Shown piece by piece: positions 1 through 6,969 of a stretch of DNA of 10,993 bases. The notes under the pieces were generated by a model, which was given only the letters and a program-made list of their open reading frames with translations, did not search any database and was not told the origin of the DNA. The DNA is from Brachyspira pilosicoli. Its GTDB lineage: Bacteria > Spirochaetota > Brachyspiria > Brachyspirales > Brachyspiraceae. Location of the stretch: assembly GCF_019402445.1 (NCBI RefSeq), contig NZ_SRZM01000178.1:1-10993 (forward strand). The letters are read 5' to 3'. Position numbers and translations under genes: made by a program. Positions within the stretch are counted from its first letter, which is position 1. Each line of letters opens with the position of its first letter.

Positions 1-191
1 TCATTATATTTTTTTTCTAATGATATATTTCCAAAATACTTTATAGCTTTAGAATTGCATGCTTTTGTGAGAGCATCTATTTTTGTTTCATAATCATCTT
101 TTTCTATACCCAAAGAATCAAAATATGCTTCTACCTCATCTTTTGTAGTGCATTTTTGCAAATCTTCTTTATTAAAAAGTTTAACTGCCAT
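1..191 (-). CDS. Unknown protein, N-terminal 63 residues (runs off window)
   Basis: An open frame starts at ATG 191 (MAVKLFNKEDLQKC...) and stays open to the window edge, so the C-terminus is missing. A strong ribosome binding site, AGGAGG, lies a few bases upstream (about 196-202), which supports the start. The visible part is hydrophilic, rich in Lys, Asp and Glu, and predicted mostly helical, with two Cys (residues 14 and 45) and no signal peptide or membrane segment. It follows the portal-like gene on the same strand after a 129-nt gap. By position it could be a head-morphogenesis, scaffold or capsid-associated protein, but no motif shows this and I do not recognise the family. It is very probably a real gene; its function is unassigned. 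Confidence 0.7.
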   Translation of the reverse strand, partial: MAVKLFNKEDLQKCTTKDEVEAYFDSLGIEKDDYETKIDALTKACNSKAIKYFGNISLEKKYN

Positions 192-320
192 AAATGCCTC
201 CTAAAATAATTTTTTTATTTATTGTAAATTTTTTACAAAAAATAAATATATTACATATTATTATAGTATATAAAAATTCAAATTATTAACAACTGTATAT
301 AAATATAAACATATATATTA
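192..320 (-). promoter_or_regulatory. Leader/promoter candidate for the partial gene
   Basis: This 129-nt gap separates the portal stop from the next gene. On the minus strand TTGTTA (287-292) and TATACT (265-270) are separated by 16 nt and could be -35 and -10 boxes; an overlapping TATAAT lies at 260-265. A dyad with 7-bp arms TTGTAAA and TTTACAA around a TTT loop (222-238) sits in the predicted leader and could be a weak hairpin or an operator. In sequence this AT-rich, such matches arise easily by chance. Confidence 0.3.
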
Positions 321-1532
321 TTAATCTTTATTTACTGAATGCCTAATCCTAAAATAATCGCATTCTCCTAATAGCCTTAAACTCTTAAAATTCAAATCAA
401 AATATCTCTTCATAAAACTGTCATTTATATTATTGATGATGCCTTCCACAATATCGCTTGCCATAAGTAAGGCGTTTGCTTGAGTGAGGTCAGCTAAATT
501 TTTTGTTGCACCTTTGTTTAAACCTAATGCTTTAATGTCTACTCCCTTATTTTTAAAAAGTGTAGAGAGCATACTATCCCTAAAGCTATACCATTCATTA
601 GCATCTATACTCTCAATCTTCTCTATCTTTCCATATTTTGAAATAAATATTCCGCCGCCGTTATTAACAAAATTTCTTATCTCTCTCTCAACCTCTTTTC
701 TCTTACTGTCATTAAGCTCACAATTTGACACAAAATTAAAACTATGCTCACCTATATTTTTTAAGTTCCTATTAAAACTATTATCCATAGATTCAAGCAC
801 CTGCCAAAGCGAATAAGCACTATACAAAAAAGGCTTTCCTATTACATCGCCTGTAACATCTCCATAAGTAGAATAACCTGCTATTGCTAAATCAAAATTT
901 ATATTTGTAATAGTAGAATTATTTTTATTTACTATGCTTATAGATTCAATCTCGTCAATGTCCTCTTTTGATAAATTAAAACTATTTATAGAAGAAACAT
1001 CATAAAACTTAAAACCTCTTAAACCATCAAGCTTACCCTTAAATCCATAATTCTTTGCAGACAAAACTTCTAGCTTCGGAGTAAAAAAACAAAAACCATA
1101 AACCAAAGAATTATAAGCAGCATTAACTATTAAACTCTTAAGCCCTCCAGCTCTTTTAAATTGTTTATCTATAAAGTTATAAGCACTTCTTACCTTTGCA
1201 CTCTCAAAATATTCATCAGTCTTTTCTAATTCATAATTAAAAGAATTAAAAATCCCCCTATAAAATTGAAGTATTGGCTCTAAATAAATAGAGTTCTCCA
1301 TTCTTTTACAAGTTAAAGCCCACTTGCTTGGAAAAGAAAAATCATCGCTAAAATCTCCTCTATTAGAGTGCAAATCTGGAACTCCATTATAATAATTGTT
1401 TGTAGATATTTTATTAAGCTCTTCATTTAGTTTTTCTATCTCTAAAGTCTTATCTTTTAATTTTGTATCATAGCTCTCTATTATTTTCTCTATTACGGTT
1501 TGATTGTTTTGAGTATCATTATTCTCAAGCAT
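321..1532 (-). CDS. Phage portal-like protein
   Basis: This 403-residue protein probably forms the portal ring at one capsid vertex, through which DNA enters and leaves and to which the tail attaches. Residues about 13-43 are a predicted coiled coil. The central part has the layout I associate with portal proteins: a helical block with Tyr/Phe-rich segments (115-150), then YGDVTGDVIGKPFLYSAYSLW (about 223-243). That last segment resembles the stretch in Mu gp29/DUF935-type portals where a short loop precedes G-x-P/S-x-L-x-x-AY-x-x-W. A glycine loop (NNGGGIFISKYGKIEKI, about 290-306) and a C-terminal helical tail (345-385) follow. The size fits a small portal. ATG 1532 has GGAG eight bases upstream. 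It has its own promoter candidate and lies after the lysis genes, an unusual place for a portal. No terminase is visible in the window. Identification is by pattern only. Confidence 0.65.
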   Translation of the reverse strand: MLENNDTQNNQTVIEKIIESYDTKLKDKTLEIEKLNEELNKISTNNYYNGVPDLHSNRGDFSDDFSFPSKWALTCKRMENSIYLEPILQFYRGIFNSFNYELEKTDEYFESAKVRSAYNFIDKQFKRAGGLKSLIVNAAYNSLVYGFCFFTPKLEVLSAKNYGFKGKLDGLRGFKFYDVSSINSFNLSKEDIDEIESISIVNKNNSTITNINFDLAIAGYSTYGDVTGDVIGKPFLYSAYSLWQVLESMDNSFNRNLKNIGEHSFNFVSNCELNDSKRKEVEREIRNFVNNGGGIFISKYGKIEKIESIDANEWYSFRDSMLSTLFKNKGVDIKALGLNKGATKNLADLTQANALLMASDIVEGIINNINDSFMKRYFDLNFKSLRLLGECDYFRIRHSVNKD

Positions 1533-1572
1533 TTTTTATTCTCCGTTTTTTAATACTTTATAATATATATAA

Positions 1573-1592
1573 AAAATATAAGTGATTATAAG
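1573..1592 (-). promoter_or_regulatory. Shared 20-bp promoter element upstream of portal gene
   Basis: The plus-strand sequence AAAATATAAGTGATTATAAG occurs here and again at 10617-10636 without a mismatch. On the minus strand it contains TATAAT (1585-1590), a perfect -10 box, and its edge lies 40 nt from the portal ATG. No good -35 box sits at 16-18 nt, so an activator or other factor may be needed here. Inside is a dyad, TATAA and TTATA around GTGA, which might bind a dimeric regulator. The downstream leader is also similar between the two copies. Confidence 0.6.
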
Positions 1593-1602
1593 GAAACATT
1601 TG

Positions 1603-1683
1603 CCGCACGCTAGACAAAATAAAAAATATAATAAAATGAAAATTATAATTTTTATTATGAATAAAATATTTTCAACCGTGCGG
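1603..1683. repeat. 81-bp inverted-repeat element with GC-rich tips
   Basis: CCGCACG (1603-1609) and its exact reverse complement CGTGCGG (1677-1683) enclose 67 nt of almost pure A/T. Near the same centre is a perfect 14-bp palindrome AAAATTATAATTTT (1639-1652). The GC-rich tips stand out sharply from their surroundings. The layout suggests a small palindromic dispersed element or an extended hairpin rather than coding sequence. Confidence 0.5.
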
Positions 1684-1733
1684 AAAGTGTATAGAAAATA
1701 ACTATATTTTGCCATATAAGTTTTTATTTTATC

Positions 1734-1759
1734 CAACTTTTTCCCGCAGCAAAAAGTTG
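1734..1759. repeat. Hairpin with 9-bp perfect stem
   Basis: CAACTTTTT (1734-1742) and AAAAAGTTG (1751-1759) pair perfectly around a GC-rich 8-nt loop, CCCGCAGC. To the right the sequence continues with a second partial unit, GTTGCAAAAAGTGCAAGTG (1756-1774). No T-run follows the stem on the minus strand, so it is not a classic terminator for the spanin genes. It resembles the other GC-spotted hairpin repeats of this window in design and is probably a dispersed genomic repeat. Confidence 0.5.
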
Positions 1760-1839
1760 CAAAAAGTGCAAGTGTTTTTAGATTTATGTATTATAAATAT
1801 ATATTAAAAATAGTATAATAAATTTAATCTGATGCCTAA

Positions 1840-2115
1840 TCAGTTTGAATTGCTATAATAAAAATAATTACTTCCAACTTGTATATTATACCAATTCTGC
1901 CAATGAGAAATTTTGATGGTGGCATCTTTGTAATTTTTTAATAAATCCTTTTTTGTTTTAGCATCTCTTATAATGTATATTGAAGGAGGCGTAGTTAAAT
2001 CACAAACATTATTATTTATACTATTGCAAGATAAAAAAAATAAATTAATTAATAAACTAATTAAAAGAACTATAAAAATCTTTCTTAATTGTATCAACAA
2101 TATATTTAGTTTCAT
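1840..2115 (-). CDS. Outer-membrane spanin-like lipoprotein (Rz1-like)
   Basis: This 91-residue protein probably anchors in the outer membrane and works with the upstream inner-membrane partner to fuse the two membranes in the last step of lysis. Translation from ATG 2115 gives a basic N-terminus, a long hydrophobic core and the lipobox-like end FFLSC, with the lipidated Cys at about residue 30. Phe at -3 and Leu at -2 deviate from the enterobacterial consensus, but spirochaete lipoboxes are known to be relaxed. The mature part is about 62 residues, hydrophilic and Asn/Tyr-rich, with a TTPPS turn and a second Cys eight residues after the first. I prefer ATG 2115 to ATG 2130 because GAGG lies nine bases before it. 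The gene begins inside the preceding gene in another frame, as in overlapping Rz/Rz1 pairs. No similarity to known Rz1 proteins was tested. Confidence 0.55.
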   Translation of the reverse strand: MKLNILLIQLRKIFIVLLISLLINLFFLSCNSINNNVCDLTTPPSIYIIRDAKTKKDLLKNYKDATIKISHWQNWYNIQVGSNYFYYSNSN

Positions 2116-2386
2116 TATCCAAAACCTCATTAGTCATTTTGTTAATAAGTGCTGTGCTATTTGAAAAACTTTTTATTATACTAATTTGTTTTTCTTTAAA
2201 TATTAAATCTTTATATAAAAAAGAATTGCTGTTATTAAGAGAATCTATTTCTATTTTTAAATCATCTATCTTTTTATTTTTACTTTGCAAACTTAAATTT
2301 AAAAATAAAATATAAGAGCAAACAATCAATACAAACAAAATTATATAAGTATTTTTATTTGTTAGAATTTTTATTACTGTTATCAC
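2057..2386 (-). CDS. Inner-membrane spanin-like protein (Rz-like)
   Basis: This is a 109-residue protein with one N-terminal membrane segment (about residues 14-33, NTYIILFVLIVCSYILFL). A charged, heptad-rich stretch (about 35-75) is predicted to form a coiled coil in the periplasm, followed by a hydrophilic C-terminus. That is the standard layout of phage i-spanins, though it is shorter than lambda Rz. The start is GTG 2386, with AAGGA nine bases upstream; no ATG occurs before the middle of the frame. It overlaps the preceding holin-like gene by 32 nt and the following lipoprotein gene by 59 nt, which suggests translational coupling. The assignment rests on topology and order in the lysis cassette. 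A generic small membrane protein of unknown role remains possible. Confidence 0.55.
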   Translation of the reverse strand: MITVIKILTNKNTYIILFVLIVCSYILFLNLSLQSKNKKIDDLKIEIDSLNNSNSFLYKDLIFKEKQISIIKSFSNSTALINKMTNEVLDNETKYIVDTIKKDFYSSFN

Positions 2387-2633
2387 CTTTAATATTCCTT
2401 ATTATCAAACTCAAATCCACCCCATACATCACAGAAGAACATCCTAGCATAAATATTATTATAGATATACTTGCTTCTTTACTAGGTATTGTCTTATTAA
2501 AATAAACAACATAGCAATATATTATTATGCCGATTGTAAAAGTAATAAATTTTGTAATAAGGCTTAATTTTTTTCCAATGCCTTTTGAAGAAAATATTTC
2601 ATCTATCTTTTTATTTAAACTTTTATTATTCAT
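2355..2633 (-). CDS. Small two-helix membrane protein, holin candidate
   Basis: This protein of about 92 residues has a basic N-terminus (NNKSLNKK), two hydrophobic segments (about residues 26-45 and 54-78) and a polar C-terminus rich in Lys, Asn and Asp (GDNSNKNSNK). This is a class II holin-like plan, and it sits in the lysis cassette directly after the endolysin and XhlA-like genes. A holin would make the inner-membrane lesion that lets the signal-less endolysin reach the wall. I choose ATG 2633 because AGGG lies eight bases upstream. An in-frame GTG at 2642 overlaps the previous stop codon as GTGA and would add three residues. The family is not recognised from sequence alone. Confidence 0.55.
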   Translation of the reverse strand: MNNKSLNKKIDEIFSSKGIGKKLSLITKFITFTIGIIIYCYVVYFNKTIPSKEASISIIIFMLGCSSVMYGVDLSLIIRNIKGDNSNKNSNK

Positions 2634-2638
2634 AGCTA

Positions 2639-3103
2639 TCACCCTAACTTATTTGCAAAAAATACTATGCTACCTATAATTGTACTTAATGCAACTATTA
2701 CAGCTCCAAGTCCTATTATTATATTTTTTATCTTTACTATACTCTTTGTTGTAATGCTGTCTTGTAATACAGATTTTATTTCTTTAATGTCAATTTTAGT
2801 TGAAGAGATTTCTTTTTCTATAAAGCTTCTTGTGTTTTGATGCTCTTTTAATATATATTCCAATTCCCCTAATTTAAACTTTATATTATTAATATCCTTA
2901 TGTATGTCTTTTAAGTTTTCTTTATTTTCATTCATATCTCTATTAAAACATTCAAGCATATTAATAATCCCATTTCCATTTGGAGTTCCGTTATTATTTA
3001 TGCCTACTATTGTTTCTATTTGAGTTAATCTATTTTCAAAATAGTTTTTTTTATTATAGGTTTTATTATAATTAAATATTTTTTTATCCAAACTATTATT
3101 CAT
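2639..3103 (-). CDS. XhlA-like coiled-coil membrane protein
   Basis: This 154-residue protein has a long hydrophilic helical region with heptad-like spacing (about residues 50-120), then a single C-terminal membrane helix (about 127-150) ending in a short basic tail. The plan matches the XhlA (haemolysin XhlA) type of phage lysis protein, which is tail-anchored and works with a separate holin. It is longer than Bacillus XhlA. An NNNGTPNGNG stretch (36-45) is a flexible linker or loop. ATG 3103 is preceded by AAGG at a good distance. The gene starts 12 nt after the endolysin stop and its TGA touches the next gene. A role in lysis is inferred from topology and neighbours. Confidence 0.55.
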   Translation of the reverse strand: MNNSLDKKIFNYNKTYNKKNYFENRLTQIETIVGINNNGTPNGNGIINMLECFNRDMNENKENLKDIHKDINNIKFKLGELEYILKEHQNTRSFIEKEISSTKIDIKEIKSVLQDSITTKSIVKIKNIIIGLGAVIVALSTIIGSIVFFANKLG

Positions 3104-3114
3104 AAAATGCCTTT

Positions 3115-3693
3115 TTATAGATTTTCTATTTTTTTATATCTTTTAATTCTATCTTCTAATCCATTGTATCCGCCGTTAATTTTTTTAGTTACTTTTCTTA
3201 TATCATCAATACCCAAAAGCCCTCTGTTTATCCAATAACAGCAAGCTACATTAACAGCAATATTTCTATCTAAAAGCCAATCAGGATTATTAACCAAATC
3301 AATATTAAGAAGCCTTCCATAATAAATATAATTACTTTTTCCTGTAAGCTGTATTATACCTCTTCCTCTGTATTTATATCCTTCATCAAAATTATTTCCA
3401 AGCCTTCCTCCGTATACTCTATTTGCAAGAGCTTCATCTCCTCTAGATAAAATATCTTTTGCCTCTTCAAGAGTATTAAAGTATTTTGGAAAAACTTTTA
3501 TTAAAACTTCTGGTCTATATTTGAAACTCTCCTCAAGTCTTTTATAACTTAAACTCTCATGACTTGTTTGAGACAAAAACATCTTTATATCTTTTTCTTT
3601 TGTAATGTTATAGGCAAGTAAATATTTTTTTAGTACACTCTCCCAAGATAAATCTATATTAAGAGCAGTTAAATATTTTTTTATATCTATCAT
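3115..3693 (-). CDS. Phage endolysin, glycoside hydrolase family 19-like
   Basis: This 192-residue enzyme should cut the glycan strands of host peptidoglycan at the end of infection. It shows the conserved blocks of GH19 chitinase-like phage endolysins: FLSQTSHESLSYKRLEES (about residues 39-56), with the probable catalytic Glu46 and second acidic residue Glu54 or Glu55; the substrate-cleft block YKYRGRGIIQLTGKSNY (about 106-122); and INGGYNGLEDRI (about 172-183). The length covers the whole catalytic domain and nothing else: no wall-binding repeats and no signal peptide, so export depends on a holin. ATG 3693 follows GAGG by a few bases, and that site sits next to the stop codon of the previous gene. 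It heads the lysis cassette. This is the most secure functional call in the window. Confidence 0.92.
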   Translation of the reverse strand: MIDIKKYLTALNIDLSWESVLKKYLLAYNITKEKDIKMFLSQTSHESLSYKRLEESFKYRPEVLIKVFPKYFNTLEEAKDILSRGDEALANRVYGGRLGNNFDEGYKYRGRGIIQLTGKSNYIYYGRLLNIDLVNNPDWLLDRNIAVNVACCYWINRGLLGIDDIRKVTKKINGGYNGLEDRIKRYKKIENL

Positions 3694-3702
3694 TATTACA
3701 CC

Positions 3703-4305
3703 TCATAATATTTTTTTGTACTGGGCTTTTATGTTAGACCTAGTATCTAGTAAACTATTTAATATACTAATTTGACTTTCATTCAATAAGCCTTGAGAAG
3801 CAAAACCATTAAGCACATCGTCTAAAAGTTCGGCTCTGGTATTGTCAAGATTTTGACTATATTGACTTTGCCTTTGCTGTATAATATATTCGTTATACTC
3901 TTCTGCTATGATTAAACCATTGTTATATTTCTCTTCTACAGACTTTTCTGTAATATATTTTTTACCGTTTTCTTCTACTATCTTTTTATTTTTATCTAAC
4001 TCTTCTAGTCCTCTTTCAATCATTACAATATAATCATCTTCATAATTTTTATTGAGTTCTCTAATTATGCCCTCATCTATTATTTCATTGTCTTTAAGAG
4101 TTATTATTTTTTCTTTTAGTTGCTCATCTAAACTTTTAACAGAACCGTCCTTATTATAAGCTCTTATGTCCGTTTGGCTAAAATCTTTTATATTCTTATT
4201 TTCAAATATAGCCTCATCTTTAGATAATATAATATCATCTTTGTTTATAGCTTCTTTAATATTAGTAATCTTATTATTGTTTTTGTTGTAAATTATAAAT
4301 AACAT
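3703..4305 (-). CDS. Unknown protein in tail-fibre-assembly position
   Basis: This is a 200-residue, acidic, highly charged protein with no membrane segment. The N-terminal quarter looks beta-rich (MLFIIYNKNNNKI). The rest is strongly helical, with Glu/Lys-rich segments (about 70-145) and a Gln-rich stretch (YIIQQRQSQYSQ). The C-terminal part reads like a helical bundle. It starts 10 nt after the fibre gene stop and ends next to the endolysin. Genes in this place are commonly fibre-assembly chaperones, and the short beta N-terminus plus helical C-terminus is compatible with that, but I see no diagnostic motif. ATG 4305 has AGGA eight bases upstream. The gene itself is secure; the role is inferred from position only. 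Confidence 0.85.
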   Translation of the reverse strand: MLFIIYNKNNNKITNIKEAINKDDIILSKDEAIFENKNIKDFSQTDIRAYNKDGSVKSLDEQLKEKIITLKDNEIIDEGIIRELNKNYEDDYIVMIERGLEELDKNKKIVEENGKKYITEKSVEEKYNNGLIIAEEYNEYIIQQRQSQYSQNLDNTRAELLDDVLNGFASQGLLNESQISILNSLLDTRSNIKAQYKKIL

Positions 4306-4315
4306 TTTATAAATC

Positions 4316-6709
4316 CTATATTCTTATTCCTTCTATACTTTCTAATATATATATTCTCATTAATCTATTTCTCATTCTAAACTCATTAGCAGTAGTATAA
4401 GCACGACTTAAATCTATATCAGCTTTTCCAATATCTGAAGTATTACCTGGATTGAAATTTCCTTCTTGTCTTATTCTTTCCCATACAAATACACCCCAAG
4501 CACTTAATCCATATCCTGTATGATATCCCAATCCTCCTGTAATGTTCCTTCCAGCATCTTCCTGAATACCATTGTTTCTTCTGTCGTTAGATAAGCCTCC
4601 CTCTGTTCTTAAAATAATACCGTCTCCATTATATACTAAGGACCAAACAGTAGTTATACCATACATATTTTTATACCAAGCAGCAGGAGATTTATTATTA
4701 TCAAAAGTACCGTTTGATTCTGATACTTGTATAAATTGAGGTGGTATCATATATCTTTTTAGTAATATATTTATTTGATTTTGTAAATTAATATCTTTTT
4801 CATTTAAAGCTTCACCTAATTTCTGAACATCAGTAACATTTTTGTAAATAGGATTAAGAGAAGAGTTTTTATCAGGTGTAAGATTTAAAGTAAATATATC
4901 ATCATGATTTATTTGACTTTCGTCTTGATAAGCTATAATTAAATCAACAGCATTTGTATTTGAAGCATTTTGAGTAAAATAATATTTTACTGCTTTTCCT
5001 GTACTTGATATAATTTCGTTTGTATTTGCATAATTTCCTTGTGGTACTAAATTAAAATAATTTGATAATGTATTTGAAAAACTATATGAGGATGTACTAA
5101 AAGCTCCTGTAGCAGAACCACTACCAATTATAGCACCAACTAATTTTATAGCCCCATTATTATTTTGAAGATTCAAATAAGATAAAAAATTTGTATTTAT
5201 ATAACTTCCTATTCCTAAAAAATAAGTATCTGTATTTTTTAATTGTCTATTTTTTATATTTAATATAATGTTATACGGTTTATTTTCAAAATCACTTAAA
5301 TCTGTTTTTGATATAACTAAACTATTTTGTAAAAACTCAAATTGTAGAGAATCACTTATTCCTTCTATAAATATATCGCCATCATTAATAGTCCATTCAT
5401 CACTAGATACGACTTTCCAAAATACATTTATTATATTTAATACTTCAATACTTTCTATAAAAGTTTCTATACTTTTTATTACTAATGATATTGCTTTTGT
5501 TCCGTAAAAAGATTCAATATTAGTTAAATTAGCATTCAATAAATAACTTCCATCTTCTTGCTTTATAATAGATGCAGGATAATCTTTTATACCATCATTA
5601 AGCAATAAATTAATAGATTCTGGTATAGTATTTTTAAATTGAGGAAAATCATATTCATCTGTTTTATATAATAAATTAGTTTTAGAATTATCATACAAAA
5701 TATTGCTTGCTAGATTTGAACCTCCCGTTGGAAGTTTATTTTCTAAATCTACTTTTAGTTTTTCTATGGCAAGCTGAACATTATTTGTATCGCCTCCAAA
5801 AGAAGTGTTGCTGTCATCATAAAATATATTAGAAGCTTTTGACAATATTTCTATTTTGTTATCTCTTATTAAATTATTCCATATAGGATTTTCTACATAG
5901 TCCAAAACCAAATAAAAAATTCCATTCTTTATTATTATTTGATTTTTATAAAGCTTTTTAATTCCATCAAACCAATTTATTATTTCAATTAGAGGCTTAA
6001 TAAAATCATATATATCATTTTTTTCACTATAAATAAAATTTTTACTTACTACAAAAAAATTATTTTCACACTCTAAAATATCCCCTGCATTATAATTGCT
6101 TCCAATTTCTAAACTCTTAAATGGTGTAAGAAGAGAGCAATTAGATTTTAAATAATAATAAGAATCATCACTTAAAAAATCTTTGTCTACTTTATACAAA
6201 TAGCCATTGTGTTTTATAATATCATTTATTTTATAATTTATTTTATTATAATAATTTTTTATAGGGTAATCAGTATCAAGACTATTAATCTTTTTTGCTA
6301 TATAATCAAACATCCAAGAGCTTAATGTTGTATTATAAGCTGTAATGGAATACTCAAATTCTTTATTTAAATGAGCTACTGACAAAAAAATTATACTCTT
6401 AAAGTTAATGTCATTTTTTATTAAGTATATTTTATTTTCTTCTACTTCTTGCAATTCTCTAATACAATTAATATCATCTAATAAAACAGGATACACCCTA
6501 ACACCATTTAAAATAAACTCCATTTCTTCTAAAGCACCATTTATACCGTATCCTATATCAACACAAAATAATCTCTCGCCTTCAAAAACTTTTATCTGAC
6601 TGTTATCCTCACTTAATTGCAATGAATTATTTATTTTTTCTAATTTAAAACTATTCTCGCTTATCTTGTATTGAAAAGGAGCTTGTAAATTATTTTCATT
6701 AAGAAACAT
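4316..6709 (-). CDS. Tail fibre / receptor-binding protein
   Basis: This 797-residue structural protein is probably the fibre that contacts the host surface. The N-terminal part (1-290) is beta-rich and Asn/Tyr-rich and likely attaches to the tail tip. Around 292-318 is SNIFYDDSNTSFGG...NVQLAIEKL, a pattern familiar from fibre shafts. It is echoed at about 335-368 by SNILYDNSKTN...SINLLL, so it looks like a degenerate repeat. The middle is low-complexity and Ser/Asn-rich. The C-terminus (about 670-797) has the collar-like receptor domain seen in many prophage fibres: ILRTEGG (about 699-705), NGIQEDAGRNI (about 713-723) and DLSRAYTTANEFRMRN (about 766-781), equivalent to the common D-x-SR-x-x-P/T-TA-x-E-x-R-P-R-N block. 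ATG 6709 has GGAG nine bases upstream. The 350-nt gap before it carries a GC-rich repeat, which may mark a recombination joint. Confidence 0.85.
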   Translation of the reverse strand: MFLNENNLQAPFQYKISENSFKLEKINNSLQLSEDNSQIKVFEGERLFCVDIGYGINGALEEMEFILNGVRVYPVLLDDINCIRELQEVEENKIYLIKNDINFKSIIFLSVAHLNKEFEYSITAYNTTLSSWMFDYIAKKINSLDTDYPIKNYYNKINYKINDIIKHNGYLYKVDKDFLSDDSYYYLKSNCSLLTPFKSLEIGSNYNAGDILECENNFFVVSKNFIYSEKNDIYDFIKPLIEIINWFDGIKKLYKNQIIIKNGIFYLVLDYVENPIWNNLIRDNKIEILSKASNIFYDDSNTSFGGDTNNVQLAIEKLKVDLENKLPTGGSNLASNILYDNSKTNLLYKTDEYDFPQFKNTIPESINLLLNDGIKDYPASIIKQEDGSYLLNANLTNIESFYGTKAISLVIKSIETFIESIEVLNIINVFWKVVSSDEWTINDGDIFIEGISDSLQFEFLQNSLVISKTDLSDFENKPYNIILNIKNRQLKNTDTYFLGIGSYINTNFLSYLNLQNNNGAIKLVGAIIGSGSATGAFSTSSYSFSNTLSNYFNLVPQGNYANTNEIISSTGKAVKYYFTQNASNTNAVDLIIAYQDESQINHDDIFTLNLTPDKNSSLNPIYKNVTDVQKLGEALNEKDINLQNQINILLKRYMIPPQFIQVSESNGTFDNNKSPAAWYKNMYGITTVWSLVYNGDGIILRTEGGLSNDRRNNGIQEDAGRNITGGLGYHTGYGLSAWGVFVWERIRQEGNFNPGNTSDIGKADIDLSRAYTTANEFRMRNRLMRIYILESIEGIRI

Positions 6710-6809
6710 ATAGATTTACTCCAAATTTTTTATTATGATTGTTTATTATTTACAGATTTGTTTCAAAACATATTGAAAAGAATTAATATAAAAAGCTAGT
6801 TCTTTGTGA

Positions 6810-6836
6810 ATCATAGCCAAAATGCAAATATGACAA
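6810..6836 (-). promoter_or_regulatory. Weak promoter candidate for fibre gene
   Basis: TTGTCA and TATGAT each differ from the bacterial consensus by a single base, but they are separated by only 15 nt. They lie about 100 nt upstream of the fibre start, on the correct strand and downstream of the hairpin repeat that might interrupt read-through. In DNA of this composition such a match could be accidental. Confidence 0.3.
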
Positions 6837-6907
6837 CATATAATTGTTAAGTTGTATATTGAAAATTTTTAAGTTTGTAAAAATCATATTTTTAATTTTA
6901 ATTATTT

Positions 6908-6969
6908 GCAGGGCTTCGCCCCACACCCCAGTTCTTTTGCAGCCGCAAAGAACCAAAAAGGCTACATTT
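6908..6969. repeat. GC-rich double-hairpin repeat, copy 1
   Basis: A GC-rich island in very AT-rich surroundings. It folds into two hairpins: GGGC/GCCC (6911-6921), and a longer one with 7-bp arms GTTCTTT and AAAGAAC (6931-6953) plus two further inner G-C pairs. After it comes ACCAAAAAGGCTACATTT. A second copy in the same orientation lies at 7998-8086, on the other side of the 292-residue gene. Most likely this is a dispersed genomic repeat family of the host. Confidence 0.7.

Larger units (their letters stand above)
1533..1839. other. Gene-free regulatory interval between lysis and portal genes
   Basis: About 307 nt lie between the outer-spanin-like gene and the portal. They hold, from left to right, the portal ribosome binding site, the shared 20-bp promoter element (1573-1592), an 81-bp inverted-repeat element (1603-1683) and a 9-bp-stem hairpin (1734-1759). 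A 66-codon hydrophobic open frame on the minus strand (1536-1736) crosses these elements. It starts with TTG, has no ribosome binding site and looks like a chance product of AT-rich sequence, so I do not call it a gene. The interval breaks the tight packing of the flanking operons and is where a new transcript probably starts. Confidence 0.6.

Noticed and set aside
222..238. TTGTAAA/TTTACAA dyad considered as a terminator for the portal gene
   Set aside because: The stem is short and AT-only, and it lies 83-99 nt past the stop codon, close to the next gene's ribosome binding site. It is kept only as part of the leader description.
484..816. 110-codon frame on the plus strand inside the portal gene
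   Set aside because: It is an antisense shadow of a well-supported gene; the Ser/Leu/Phe-rich product is what complementing such codons gives.
1536..1736. 66-codon hydrophobic frame on the minus strand, considered as another small holin
   Set aside because: It starts with TTG, has no ribosome binding site at TTG 1736 or at the internal ATG 1715, and runs through the inverted repeat and the shared promoter element. Its hydrophobicity is expected from AT-rich sequence.
2137..2149. TGTTAATAAGTGC, also present near 10651, as a further regulatory copy
   Set aside because: It lies inside the spanin coding sequence, lacks the rest of the control-region context and is probably a chance match.
1973..2164. 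63-codon plus-strand frame over the spanin-like genes
   Set aside because: It is antisense to two overlapping genes whose starts, topology and lipobox are coherent, and it has no independent support.
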